Of a stretch of 64,000 bases of DNA, positions 31,323-41,505 are shown piece by piece. Under the pieces are notes generated by a model. That model searched no databases. It was not told the DNA's origin and saw only the letters and a list, made by a program, of their open reading frames with translations. Source of the stretch: Erinaceus europaeus (taxonomy: Eukaryota > Chordata > Mammalia > Eulipotyphla > Erinaceidae); contig NC_080171.1 of the NCBI RefSeq assembly GCF_950295315.1, forward strand, positions 91,125,516 to 91,189,515. Reading direction: 5' to 3'. Made by a program: the position numbers and the translations under genes. Numbering within the stretch: position 1 is the first letter of the stretch; every line of letters starts with the position of its first letter.

Positions 31323-33219
31323 TCTAAATGGACACAGTAAAGAAAAATGGAATGGAGCAGGCTTAAATGTTTTAGAGGAATGCCATGCTCAGGTGGGAAG
31401 ATGTAGGACTTTCTGTGGAGGAGGGAAGGCTTAAATGGCTGCCAACCTTGTGAGATTTATGCGTCCTCCTGTGCTCAACCCCTCTTTAGAGAGAGAGACT
31501 TACCTGGAGAGACTCATCTCATAGGTTTAAGTGCAGCCTGCTCAACCATCTCTTCACAATATCTCTACATCTTTTCTATATTTCTATCTAGTAATTGCAT
31601 AAGATGTACAAAGTCTATAAAAGACTATCATGGGGCAGAAACCTTTTGGGCATAAGCCTAAATGATATAACAAAATAGGAAGGGACAAGTAGGGGAGTAG
31701 TAAAAGCCAGTGTGGTGTGAAGGGAAGGATTGGTGTGTAAAGGAACATTCCCTGCTTGGGTGGGGAAAGGGGCAAGGGTACATAATGAGGGGGAGGCGGG
31801 AGGCATGACCCACCAAACAGAGGGGCTATTTGGCATTGTATAGTCCTCAAGGCAACAGTCTGTAAAGTCTATGAATTACTCAGGATCAGTCGATGAAAAA
31901 CCAGCAGCGTGAAGGGAAATAAGCTGCTTCAAAATTGTGTAAAATGTATATAGGGTATGTCAGAAAGTCCGATACAAGTCTCAGTCCGAAGTAGATGGCT
32001 AGGGGAAGAATTGGCAGGGGATGCAACACTGCATGAGGGAGGTCAGGTGCTGGAATGTTGCTTTTCTGTAGATAGCTAGCTGGAACTGCCAACACGTGAC
32101 AAGCAGGTCAGAAGCAGGAACGGTAACCAGGCATGAAGAAAGTTCTGTCCTTGGAGTCTGTGTATCAGGTTCTTCAGATCGCGTTGAGTGACATCTAGGG
32201 TTTCGGGGGATGTGCCACGGTAGTCGTGCCATCTAGTAGGTGACGTCAGGGAGTGCAGGGGTTCAGATGGTTTTTCCGGGATTTCTGTGAAAGAAACACA
32301 AACAATCTGCTTCTCATGGTTAATTTGAACTTGTAACAAGTTATAGGCTTGTTATAGTTGATACCTCGATGATTATAATTGGTTTAGAATCTCTTTATGA
32401 TTTTATTTAAAGGTCATCTAATGTGACCTCCTGAAGCAGCCTCTACTGCAGGATCTTGAGACCAATTTTAGCTAAAATATGTATTTTAAACAGACTCAAA
32501 TTGCTTAGAGAGTTAACGCATATTCGTGACAATGATTTCAACGTTTACAGTGCCAGATTGATGCCAGATCTGTTGTGGATTAATTTCCACAAGATAGTTT
32601 ACAGGGCACCTTTGGGGGCCCTTCAAAGGTGTCCTGTATATAAAATTTATATAGTTTAGTTTTGGGAATGAATAGTCACGTTGAACATTTAGACTTTTAC
32701 CTAAATAGTAAGTTACCTTAACAAATTAATTTTTACCTAATCTGGTAAAAGTGTAGCTGTAGGGTTACACTTTTGACCGTTAAGTTAGTGTTACCAAACT
32801 TGAGACATACCCATAAACATTTAGTTATAACAAACTGGAGGAAAAATAACTTTTGTTATAAAAACACATTATTTAAAAACAAATTTAAATCTGTCATTAG
32901 TCACACAGTTTAAGACTAAACACTTACATATATACCAAAACTATATATAAAATTCAAAAGAGGGAGAAAGAAAAAAAAATTGGAATGTTTCTGGATGTCT
33001 CCAGAAACTTTGGCTGTGTCCAGCATTTTTATATAAGGCCAATTACCTTTTAGAGTACTCCAAGCAGATGGGTCATGCAAAAAAAAAAAAAAGGTTTTTT
33101 TTTGTCATTCAACACACTCACTCACAAAAACAACTGGCCAGTTATAACATAAGACATACAGGGAAAGGGTAGGAGAGAGGTCTCTGTGAGCCAGATTTTG
33201 TAGGTTCTGCCATGTCGTA
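31323..33219 (-). other. Proviral 3' region without recognisable env
   Basis: About 1.9 kb between the integrase stop and the polypurine tract. Minus-strand ORFs of 69-88 codons exist (31584-31850, 31886-32095, 32076-32339), but I find no signal peptide plus furin site plus fusion/transmembrane arrangement and no CX6CC-type envelope motif. The part 32640-33000 is very AT-rich. A perfect 9-bp inverted repeat AAAAGTGTA/TACACTTTT with a 10-nt loop lies at 32747-32774 and could be an RNA structure. It is either an eroded env, or non-coding RNA sequence (export/packaging type) of an element that moved without env. Confidence 0.55.
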
Positions 33220-34038
33220 TTACGGGTCCTGGGATGTATCCTGCATCTGGTCCTCTTGTAGTATTTCTTGTTCTTCATGAATAACAGCGCCATCCTGCAG
33301 GTATTGTCGGACATGGCGGGCAGGAACCCAGACAGGTTTAGAGATATTTTGAGGGAAAATGCATGCGAAACCCCTTCCCATGGTCAATAATGGGTCAGGC
33401 CCTTTCCAAATTTTATCGAGTGGGTCTCTCCATTTGACCTTAATAGATGGGAGGGTAGGTGGTGTTTGCCAGTGAAGAATAATAGGGGGTAAGGCCGAGT
33501 TATTGTAAATATTAAAGAGATTTAACGTAGTTAAGGTTTTTGCTAGCTGGATATTGGGGGGATATGTTCCTCCTTTATCTTTATTTAGTTGAGCCTTCAG
33601 AGTTTTATGGGCCCTCTCGACAATGCCTTGTCCCTGTGGATTGTAGGGAATGCCCGTGGTATGAGTAATATTCCAGAGGGAACAAAAATCTTTAAATTGT
33701 TTGCTTGTAAACATAGGTGCATTGTCTGTTTTCAAAAATAATGGGACCCCCATAACGGCAAAACAAGAGAGCATATGGCTTACAAGCTTTTTAGCACTTT
33801 CTCCTGTCTGAGCTGTAGCCCACATAAATTTAGAAAAGGTATCAATTGAGACAAACACATATTTTTGTTTGCCAAAGTTTGGTATGTGGGTGTCAATTTG
33901 CCAAATAGCATTAACTTTTAAAACTCGGGGGTTAACCCCAAGGGTCTGGATAGCAGGTGTCTTTATGAGACTTGCACAAGAAGAGCATGTAGCGAGGATA
34001 TGTTTTAACTGTGATACAGGAACATCAGGGAATCGAGC
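33220..34038 (-). pseudogene. pol: Proviral pol: integrase
   Basis: This frame encodes most of a retroviral integrase, the enzyme that joins viral DNA to host DNA. On the minus strand it runs from just after a TAA (34041-34039) to 33220. An HHCC zinc domain is split: its H-x3-H lies before the TAA and its CSSC after it. The catalytic D,D,E set is visible: QIDTH, then LKTDNAP, then GIVERAHKTLK about 35 residues later. A C-terminal domain follows (WKGPDPLLTMGRG, VWVPARHVRQ), typical of betaretroviral and IAP-like integrases. The frame differs from that of RNase H, so one frame change lies near 34100. The core itself is uninterrupted. A GTG is the first start-like codon, but the domain would have been made as part of Gag-Pro-Pol. 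Confidence 0.93.
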
Positions 34039-34078
34039 TTAAAGGCCTTTAAGATTAACATGGGTTAGAGAGTGAAAA

Positions 34079-35880
34079 TTAGCAGGAGACTGGGAAAGTT
34101 CCTGTGGAAGCAAGGCGGTCAACTGTGGCATTCCCTTCGGACAGGGAACCAGGAAGAGGGCTGTGGGAACGAAGGTGTTGAATATACAGTGGTTGGGTTC
34201 GAGAACAGAGCATAGAGGCGATTAGATAGAGAGGGGAAAGTGGGTTGTCATCAATTTTCACATATGAACGAGCAAGCCATGGAAGTAAGTTAACAGTATA
34301 CACACTGTCAGAAAAAAGGTTGAAGGATTCTGGTACAGCTTTTAGTGCAAGAAAAACAGCATAAAGTTCTTTGTACTGAGGGGAATTATCAGGAAACTCA
34401 GTAAAGAGAGGTTTAGGAGATTGTTTGTCTGGGTAATATATAAGGGCAGCAGCTCCCCTTTTTCCGCCATCAGTAAAGATTGTAGGAGCAGAGGGAATGG
34501 GATTCCGAGAGAAAAGTTTAGGTGCTAGTAGAGGCAGAAGAGGTAAAGAAGCTATCAATTTATTAGAAGGAAAATGGTTATCTATTTGTCCTGGAAACCC
34601 CACAAAGCTTATGGCAAAGCGGGAATGATGGCGTATAAGCCACTCTGTATCTGTGAGAGAAAAGGGCAGAATGATTAAATCCGGTTCTTTCCCTAAGACC
34701 TGCACAGACCTATTTCTCCCTTGGCGAACCATGAATGCTAACGCATCTATCTCAGTGAGGAGTCTTGGAGCTCCTCCTACTGGCGTGTGAAGCCATTCGA
34801 GAACCCCATGGTCTTGCCACAGTGCCCCTACTACTGTGGGGGTGGAGTTGAAGATTAGAAGGTTTACCGGAGAGGAGGGGGAGAATCGAACAAGGTGCAT
34901 GTCCTGGAGGGCCTGGTTAACCCTTTGCAGTGCCAAGGAGGCCTCAGGAGTTAACTTACGTTTTGAAGAGGGCTGTTTGTTTCCTTTCAACAGGTCAAAC
35001 AGTGGTTGGAGGCAGCTTGTGGGCAGATAGAGATACTGCCTAAGCCAATTTAAATTTCCTAGAAAACCTTGTAAAGAAGCAAGAGTAAGGTTAGAAGGGA
35101 AGGTAACATTAGGTTTTAAGGGACGAATTTGTGTTAGAGAAATCTCTGAACCTAGGAAGGATATTGGAGGGATTAGCTGTATCTTCTCAGGGGCTACATT
35201 AAGGCCGCTTTTCTTTAATGCAGGAATGAGAAAATCACGTAAGGCATAGAGATCTGTATCTGATTTTCCCCATATTAAAATATCATCTGTATAATGAAAA
35301 ATATTAAGGCCCTTATGAATATATGGGACAAGGGCAGATTTAACAGCCTCCTGACAAATTGTAGGACTATTGGCCATACCCTGGGGCAGCACCACCCATT
35401 CAAATCTATCAGCAGGGATGGCATTATTAATAGACGGAACAGAGAAGGCAAAACGTTTACAATCTCACGGATGCAAGGGGATAGAGAAAAAACAATCTTG
35501 TATATCAATAGCTATGATTGGAATTCCCATGGGAATTGCAGAAGCAAGAGGCAAACCCCTTTGGGGGGAGCCCCAGACCTGCATGGTTTTATTTACTGCA
35601 CGGAGATCTTGAAGGAGGCGCCATTTTCCCGAGCGCTTTTTAATCACAAAGACAGGAGTATTCCATGGGCTTCGAGAATGACGAATGTGTCCCAAGGACA
35701 ACTGCTCTTGGACGAGCTCTTTTAAAATTTTTAGCTTATCCCTAGGTAAAGGCCACTGTTCCACCCAGACAGGCTCATTAGAAATCCAGCTTAAGCGGGG
35801 TGTTTGGCTATGAACAGTGGCATTTAGTATTGGGGGTGCTGAATAGACCTGGTATCGCGGGAATGAGTTTTACGCTCTGC
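34079..35880 (-). pseudogene. pol: Proviral pol: reverse transcriptase and RNase H, one nonsense codon
   Basis: One frame overlaps the 3' end of the pro frame and runs to a stop at 34079, broken by a TGA at 35464-35462 in RT. Before it stand the RT N-terminal motifs ([51 protein letters not shown] with a catalytic Asp). After it come VVLPQGMANSP and the active-site box as YTDD (35293-35282). In most betaretroviruses that position carries Met (YMDD), so Thr is unusual. RNase H follows with its four acidic residues (IFTDGG, QYKELYAV, LFSDSVYTV, NATVDRL). The frame lies in a different phase from pro, so Pol would need ribosomal frameshifting; I could not identify the slippery heptamer. After RNase H the frame ends early, and the integrase continues in another phase. 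Confidence 0.94.
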
Positions 35881-37758
35881 AGAGGCATCTGTGGATATCC
35901 TAACATTAAGACATTCCAGAAGATCCCTGCCCAGTAAGTTGGTGCTAATATTAGCTACCAAAGGGCTGAAGTGTCCGGTAGAACCTTCTGGGTCTTCCCA
36001 CATAAGCGAGTCTCGTGTGCAAAATGCTCTCGTCATCCCTCCTATTCCATGTAAACTGGGTCCAGGGATGAGTTCCCAATCTTGGGGAACCTCTTCTTGC
36101 CTTAAAATCGTCTTTTCTGCCCCCGTGTCAATCAAAAATTTAAAAGGAATATTGCCAATCTTTACTGTCATAGAAGGGTTACCTTGTTCTAGAACAGGAG
36201 TGGTCCACAAAATCTCAGGCCCCGAATTTGTACCATTCAGGGGCGAACCATCTTTATGAAATTGGGAACAATCTCTCTTCCAATGAAACCCCTTACGACA
36301 TTTTGGACAAACAGTACGTGGTCTCTGGCTCCCTGACTGAAAGCGGGGTTGCTCTGGCTGGAGGCGTGGTTTCCCTGACTGGAGGCATGGTTGCAACTTA
36401 TCAGGACATTGGTTACGCCAATGTCCTTGGCGACCGCACTGAAAGCAGGCCCCGTTTTGCTTACGTGGGGCAACTGCATAGACCTGCGTCGTAGCGGGTG
36501 CCCCATAATTGCCTGATGTAAGTTCCTGTGTCGCTAGAATCCAATTATCTGGGTGTAGGTGTTTAAGATTAAGGCATACCTGACGGAATTGTGGTGTCAT
36601 GCCTTCCCAGACAATAGAGCGCAGGAGTAGTTTGCGGACGTCAGGATTATAAACCTTTCTCTCTAAGCTTCTCTTCACCCTTGAGATGAAGCTCGCCAAT
36701 GACTCATCAGAGCCTTGGTGAAAAGAGTTAATGGAAGCTGATGGATCTACATCAGGTGTGGTCACCCTTTCCCATGCTTGTGTTGCACAGATGCGTACCT
36801 GTTCAAAATAACCGGTTGGAAACCCGGCTTCTGCCTGCTGAGCTCCAGATTCATAAGCTCCTGCTCTAAACAAGGCATCAGAATTCCATTCTACCTGTTT
36901 GTTACTATTTTCCTGCGATTGTCTAGAGCACTCATCGCAGAAGCATGCCTGCCACTGAAGATAGAGTGGGTCTGGGAGTGCAGCACGAACCAGATCTTTC
37001 CAGTCTTGTGGTGTATTTAAATGCTGGTAAAAGCTCCTCAAGATGGACTTGGTCCATGGAGAATGCATCCCGTCCTCCCTGACTTCTTGTCTGAGTGTTC
37101 CAATATTTTTGGAGGAATATGGCTGCCACGGCTGAGGGTTTTGTTTAGAAGGGGCCAAGTTTACCAGGAATGTGTGGATTTGGTCTGATGGCGCGGGAGA
37201 GGGAGCTACAGAAGTGGAAAGTGCCGTAGAAACTGCTGTAGTGGCTGCAGGGGAGACTAAACGCATATCTACGGGGACAGAGCTCCCGGGGTGGACTGCA
37301 CATGGTTTAAAATCCTTAAATGCTAAAAAAATATCCTTTAGCTCTCGTATCTCAGCCACTAGGTCCCTTAATGGTGACGTATCAGCAGGGGGCGGGGTCA
37401 GGGACGAGGAAGCCTCAGGCAGAGCTGAAACCGCGGCGGCAGGGGCCGGGGGTGGGGTCAGGAAAACGGAAGCTGCAGGCGGAGCTGAAACCGGGACAGC
37501 AGGGGCAGGGGCGGGGTTCAGGAACGCAGAAGCTGCAGGCGGAGCTGAAACCACGGTGGCAGGGGCCGGGGGCGGAGCTGAAACCGGGGAGGCAGGGGCC
37601 TGGGGCGGGGTCAGGAATGCAGAAGCTGCAGGCGGAGCTGAAACCATGGCGGCAGGGGCCGGGGGCGGAGCTGAAACCAGGGCGGCAGGGGCCGGGGGCG
37701 GAGCTGAAACCGGGGAGGCAGGGGCCTGGGGCGGGGTCAGAGGAGGAGCGTCGAACAC
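35824..37758 (-). pseudogene. gag: Proviral gag-pro: P/A-rich domain, capsid, nucleocapsid and protease in one frame
   Basis: A 644-codon open frame (counting from a GTG; the frame is open back to a TAA about 45 nt upstream). Residues 1-125 are a Pro/Ala/Val/Ser-rich spacer built from tandem 60-bp units. 126-150 is a short charged helix (RDLVAEIRELKD). About 195-415 is capsid, with the major homology region at 347-361 (HQGSDESLASFISRV). Two CCHC zinc knuckles are intact: C438/C441/H446/C451 and C484/C487/H492/C497. The protease follows in the same frame with LIDTGA at 542-547 and LLGRDLL at 608-614. Betaretroviruses usually place pro in a separate frame, often with a dUTPase. Here no frame change separates nucleocapsid and protease, and no dUTPase is seen. 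The N-terminal gag segment lies upstream in another phase. Confidence 0.93.
37389..37740. repeat. 60-bp GC-rich minisatellite inside gag
   Basis: Units based on 'gcaggcggagctgaaacc' + 'ggcaggggccgggggcgg' repeat about five to six times, some units shortened to about 42 bp. All steps are multiples of three, so the gag frame stays open through them, and so does a 207-codon antisense frame (37172-37795, plus strand). Confidence 0.92.
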
Positions 37759-38030
37759 GTGTGCGTGTCTGTGGGAACGGAATTCTTGGGTTTAGCCGCT
37801 GATCGCTTAGGATGTCTAAGTCTTAAGCACATGTGATTTAACTCTCGTACCTCAGCCTCAAGGTCACTTATCCTTATGGCATACCACGTTTTATATATCT
37901 TGAAAGTGGCAACCACAGTTAAAAAAATCCAAGGGGTAGCGAAAATTAAACCGTTTATGACAGCGTGAATCTGTCCCAGGTCAAGAGATAATGACTGGGA
38001 CACCTCCTCATAAAACGAGAAATTTCCCAT
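37737..38030 (-). pseudogene. gag: Proviral gag N-terminal frame with MGN start and a membrane segment
   Basis: This frame begins with an ATG at 38030-38028 followed by GNFSFYEE; Met-Gly-Asn is a classical N-myristoylation context as in Gag matrix proteins. A hydrophobic stretch (about residues 24-43, INGLIFATPWIFLTVVATF) could span a membrane. Then comes a charged coiled-coil-like part (ISDLEAEVRELNHMCLRLRH), ending at a stop overlapping the start of the gag-pro frame by about 20 nt. Phase differs from gag-pro. Either one frameshift mutation divided an original gag, or this was a separate small protein. A predicted transmembrane helix is not a normal part of a retroviral matrix domain, so its role is open. 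Confidence 0.65.
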
Positions 38031-38124
38031 GGTGGAGGGGAATGCGGGGCCACAGAAGTGGGCGGGTGCCACTTACCTGTGTCTGGGCGGTTTCGGAGAC
38101 CTCAGGCCGGGCGTGGTGTGGGTA

Positions 38125-38142
38125 CGGAACAGATGGGCGCCA
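38125..38142 (-). promoter_or_regulatory. Primer binding site-like sequence, tRNA-Lys type
   Basis: Two nucleotides inside the 5' LTR end, the minus strand reads TGGCGCCCATCTGTTCCG. The first 8-9 nt match the complement of the 3' end of tRNA-Lys; the rest matches poorly, through decay or because another tRNA was used. Confidence 0.6.
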
Positions 38143-38144
38143 GA

Positions 38145-38494
38145 TGTTGTTGCGGTGGTCTGGTGTGGGGCTGCACCGCGGAGAAGAGAGCGGACGTCCA
38201 GAGCAAAGGGGTACACAAATCTTTATTATAGGATGGGGGGGAGGTTTGGTTCAGACCACGTGGAGCCAGCCGGCAATGGCCGACCATGGGGGGAGATCAG
38301 GGAGCGAGACCTCAGAGAGGGAGAGCCGAGAGCCCAGAGAGAGAGAGAGGGGAGGTGTGAGGGGGCTTTTTATTGGGTGACAACCAGGGGTGCCGTGTAG
38401 GGCCAGGACTGGTTGAAAGGGGGCACTCTAGGATTTTGCAGGGCATAGAAAAACCTGGGGGCAGAGACTGCATCAGAATAACTCCTCAGCAACA
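38145..38494 (-). mobile_element. 5' LTR of the provirus
   Basis: A 350-bp LTR, the longer of the pair, with 54 bp (within about 38242-38296) absent from the 3' LTR. On the minus strand it has a TATA-like AATAAAAAGC near 38366-38374 and AATAAA at 38222-38227. Ends are TGTTG...CAACA. Confidence 0.95.
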
Positions 38495-38500
38495 CAGTTG

Positions 38501-39202
38501 TCATTTCAAATGTAGTCAGTTCTTGGAGGGAAGTCTTTCTGCTGCCCTAGTAAGGGACAAAAAACAGGGAGGGTGGGGTGAGAGGGCGGGAAAGATTAGT
38601 GACTATTCACAGAGAAGCAGAATAGTGAGACTTTAGGAAGAAGGTGGTAGAGACCATGACTTTATTGAGCACTTACTATGTTCTGGACACTAAACTGAGA
38701 ACAACATGCCACTCAGAATAGCAACCTCAAGAAAGCATGACAGACCATGATAACATAACTAAGATAAAGTATGTCAGATAAAATTCTAAGGATTGAAGTA
38801 GAGCTAATTAAGAGGGATAGTGAGTGTGTGTGGGGGGGGGAGTGTTGTACTATTTTAGTATTTGCAGAAAACAGGAGGTTCTAGGGCAAGCCTGGTGAAA
38901 ATCTTCAGAGATGTATAGAATAGAAATGAGAAAAGCTCAAGGTGGAAACATGCCTAGAATATTCTAGAAATTTGAGTGGCCAGCAATTGGCGATAAGGGT
39001 AGAGAGGTACTTGGTGGTGAAAGCTGTAAGTCTAAGTGAGTCAGGGTGAGTGAGACCAGTTGGCAGTGAAGAATCCTAAAAAGCTAGGATCTGACTTATG
39101 TCTAAATAGCATTGCTCTGCTTCACGGGTTGAAAATCAACTACAGTGTGGGCAAGGGTTGCTTTGGGATGACATAAAACTGTAATAATCAAGGACAAGGA
39201 TT
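38501..39202. other. Unique DNA
   Basis: A MIR-like fragment lies at 38655-38705 ('actttattgagcacttactatgttctggacac'). Otherwise nothing. Confidence 0.45.
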
Positions 39203-39420
39203 GACAATTTTTCCCCAATAAAATATCAGATAGTAAATGTATTTGCTAAAGGTTTGTAGACCACAGATTCTCAAAGTGCAATTATTGGATCCTGCCTTTG
39301 GAGTGCAAAAGCAGCCACAAACGTGTAAACCAATGGGTGTGACTGTGTTCCATAAAACTTTATTTACAAAAACAGGTGGTGGGCTGAACTTGGCTCACAG
39401 GCTGAACATTACTGACTTTG
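39203..39420 (+). mobile_element. hAT-Charlie-type DNA transposon relic
   Basis: Old non-autonomous element: 'aaatatcagatagtaaatgtatttgc', 'aaagcagccacaaacgtgtaaaccaatgggtgtgactgtgttcc', 'ataaaactttatttacaaaaacaggtgg' and 'gctgaacttggctcacaggctgaac' follow a familiar eutherian hAT consensus. The exact subfamily is not assigned. Confidence 0.75.
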
Positions 39421-39599
39421 GTTTTGGCAAGATGACTGGACCAGAGTGTGGCAATGAGAGTGTGGGAAATTATCGAATTTGGAGCATTTTTTTAAAAGTA
39501 ATATCAGGATGTGGAGCTGAAGGACATTCTTGACTCCCCCCCTTCTCACACCTCTATTTTGGCTACACAGCCTGATATTACCTTAAAAAAATGTTTCAG

Positions 39600-39778
39600 G
39601 GGCTGGGTGGTGGGACACCTGGTTGAGTACATGTATTACAATGCGCAAGGACCTGGGTTCGAGCTCCTGGTCCCCACCTGCAGGGGGAAAGCTTTACGAC
39701 TGGTGAAGCAGGGCTGCAGGTGTCTGTCTCTCTCCCTCTCTATCACCCCCTCCCTCAATAAATAAAGATACTAAAAAA
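39600..39778 (+). mobile_element. SINE-B copy, full length, young-looking
   Basis: Sense copy: 'ggggctgggtggtgggacacctgg', B box GGGTTCGAGCTCC, 'ccccacctgcagggggaaagctttacgactggtgaagcagggctgcaggtgtctgtc', tail AATAAATAAAG. The flanks share 'aaaaaatgtt'. Confidence 0.93.
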
Positions 39779-39964
39779 ACTGTTAAAAAATGTTCCAAAG
39801 TTAGTCAAGTCCCACGCTCCCATTGCTAGTTATTGAGATGAGAAAGTCTATAGGGGTAGCAAGTGTTTTAGCTTTTGTGTTTCTTTTTTTCTTCTAGAAT
39901 GTGAAGAGATTTAGTGCTTGGTTTCAGGGATATTAAGGTTGAAACATTCCTTACAAGTGCAGAA

Positions 39965-40235
39965 ATGGGGCAGGCAGTGGTGTACCTGGCTAAGCACACA
40001 CATTACCACATAGGAAGGCTAGAGCTTGAGGCCCAGTTCCTCATCTGTTAGGTGAAGAAGGTCTGCAGGTATCTCTATGTCTCTCTTCCTCTCCATCTCT
40101 CCCTCTCCTCTGAGTTTCTCTCTCTATCCTAATAAAAGAGAGAGGGAAAATGGCTGCCAGGAGTGGTGAATTCATTGTGCAGGAATGAAACCTCAGAGAT
40201 AACCCTGGAGGCAAAAGAAAAAAAAAATAGGGGAA
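39965..40235 (+). mobile_element. SINE-B-like copy
   Basis: The sense copy has 'ggggcaggcagtggtgtacctggctaagcacac', a shortened middle, 'tgaagaaggtctgcaggtatctc' and the tail domain 'aaaatggctgccaggagtggtgaattcattgtgcagg'. Confidence 0.82.
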
Positions 40236-40267
40236 GATGGGTATAATGAATCTAAACTTTAGGAGAG

Positions 40268-40435
40268 AAATGGAGGTTGGCAAAATAGCTCACTTAGTGT
40301 TCTGCTTTGTTCTGTTCAAGACTCAGGTTTGAGCCCAGTTCCCAGTACACTGAAGGAAACTTTGGTGCTGTGGTCTCTCTCTCTCTCTGTCTCTCAAAAT
40401 AAAAAATAAAAAAGAGAGAGAGACTGAGCCTGCAG
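40268..40435 (+). mobile_element. SINE-C copy
   Basis: Sense copy: 'aatggaggttggcaaaatagctcacttagtgttctgctttg', 'ggtttgagcccagttcccagtacactgaaggaaactttggtgctgtgg', a CT run and AATAAAAAATAAAAAAG. Confidence 0.8.
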
Positions 40436-40904
40436 ATTGGAATTTGAGAGATGAGATTTGAAGACATTGAGAGGGAGCAGACAAAGAAGGAGAATGGTGG
40501 GTAAATATGGGATAAAGAAGTTGCAGTTGGGTTTTAAGTAATCCCCCCATCCCAATTCATGTTTTCCTGGGATCAGTGTAACTTTATGTGAGATTAGGTT
40601 CTTTTCAGATTTAATTAAGCTAGAATGAGGCCATATTGAATAGAAGTAGCCCTAAATTCAGATTCATGCCCTTTTAAGAAGAGGACATATTAAGACAGAG
40701 GTGAAAAGTCATGTGAGAATGAAAACAAGTAGAGAGGCTGGTGTTATGAGGTTACAAGCTGAGGGATGTCAAGGCAGGCCAGAAGCTACTAGAAGGTGGA
40801 AGAGGCCTTAGAACCAACAGAGGGAACATGATCCTACTGACACTTTGCTTTTGGATTTTTAGGCTCCAGACTGTTAAAAATGAATTTCTGATGTTAACAC
40901 AGTT

Positions 40905-41505
40905 TTATTTTTTTTATTTAATAACCAGAGTTATTTCTAGGACTCAGTGCTTGCATGAGTAAACTACTTCTGGTAGCCATCTTTCTTTCTTCCTTTCTTC
41001 CTTCCTTTCTCTCTTTCTTTCTTTTTTGCCTCTAGGGTTATCACTGGGATTTGGTGTCTGCACTATGAATCCACTGCTCCTAGAGGCCATTTCCTCCCAT
41101 TTGTATTGTCCTTGTTATTGCTATCGCCGTTGTCGTTGTTGGGTAGGACAGAGAGAAATTGAAAGAGGAGGGAAGACAGAGAAGAGGAGAGAAAGATAGA
41201 CACCTGCAGACCTGCTTCACCCCTTGTGAAGCAACCCCACCTGCAGGTGGATAGCAGTGGTGGTGGCTCAAACCGGGATCCTTCCACCGTTCCTTGAGCT
41301 TCGCACCTTGTGCTTTAACTGCCACCCAGCCCCCGCCATTTTTCTTCCCTTCATCCCCCCCCCTTCTTTTTTGCTTGATAGAAACTGAAAGGAGAGATAA
41401 AGAATGGCTTCACTGCTTGTGAGGACTTCCTCCTATAGGTAGGGACTAGGGATTAGAATCTGTGTCTTTATACATTATATGTGTGCCACTGCCCAACCCC
41501 AGTTT
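40905..41505 (-). mobile_element. SINE-B copy split by a SINE-A
   Basis: Outer reverse SINE: 40905-41028 ('taaccagagttatttctaggactcagtgcttgc', CTTT tract) and 41336-41505 ('cttcactgcttgtgaggacttcctcctataggtagggactaggg' to 'gccactgcccaacccc'). Confidence 0.82.
41029..41335 (-). mobile_element. SINE-A copy nested in SINE-B
   Basis: Reverse copy: 'ctctagggttatcactgggatttggtgtctgcactatgaatcc', 'gggtaggacagagagaaattg', 'cacctgcagacctgcttcaccccttgtgaagc', 'aaaccgggatcc' and the head 'tgccacccagccccc'. Confidence 0.92.

Larger units (their letters stand above)
31007..38494 (-). mobile_element. Endogenous class II (betaretrovirus-like) provirus, env-less, two LTRs
   Basis: A complete proviral frame of 7,488 bp on the minus strand. 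It has 5' LTR 38145-38494, a PBS-like site, a gag N-terminal frame, a gag-pro frame, pol (RT, RNase H, integrase), about 1.9 kb without a recognisable gene, a polypurine tract and 3' LTR 31007-31302. The 6-bp duplication CAGTTG at 31001-31006 and 38495-38500 is perfect, so both ends are original. The LTRs differ at about 11 of some 294 aligned positions (about 3.7 %), which means a moderately old insertion. Coding breaks are an in-frame TGA in RT, a frame change after RNase H, a TAA in the integrase N-domain, and separate frames for the gag N-terminus and the rest. Nothing here looks replication-competent. Confidence 0.97.

Noticed and set aside
32076..32339. Possible env start in the proviral 3' region
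   Set aside because: No signal peptide, cleavage site or transmembrane envelope motif was visible; the ORF is short and isolated.
37172..37795. 207-codon Gly/Ala/Glu-rich ORF on the plus strand
   Set aside because: It lies antisense to gag over a minisatellite whose period is a multiple of three; an open antisense frame is expected.
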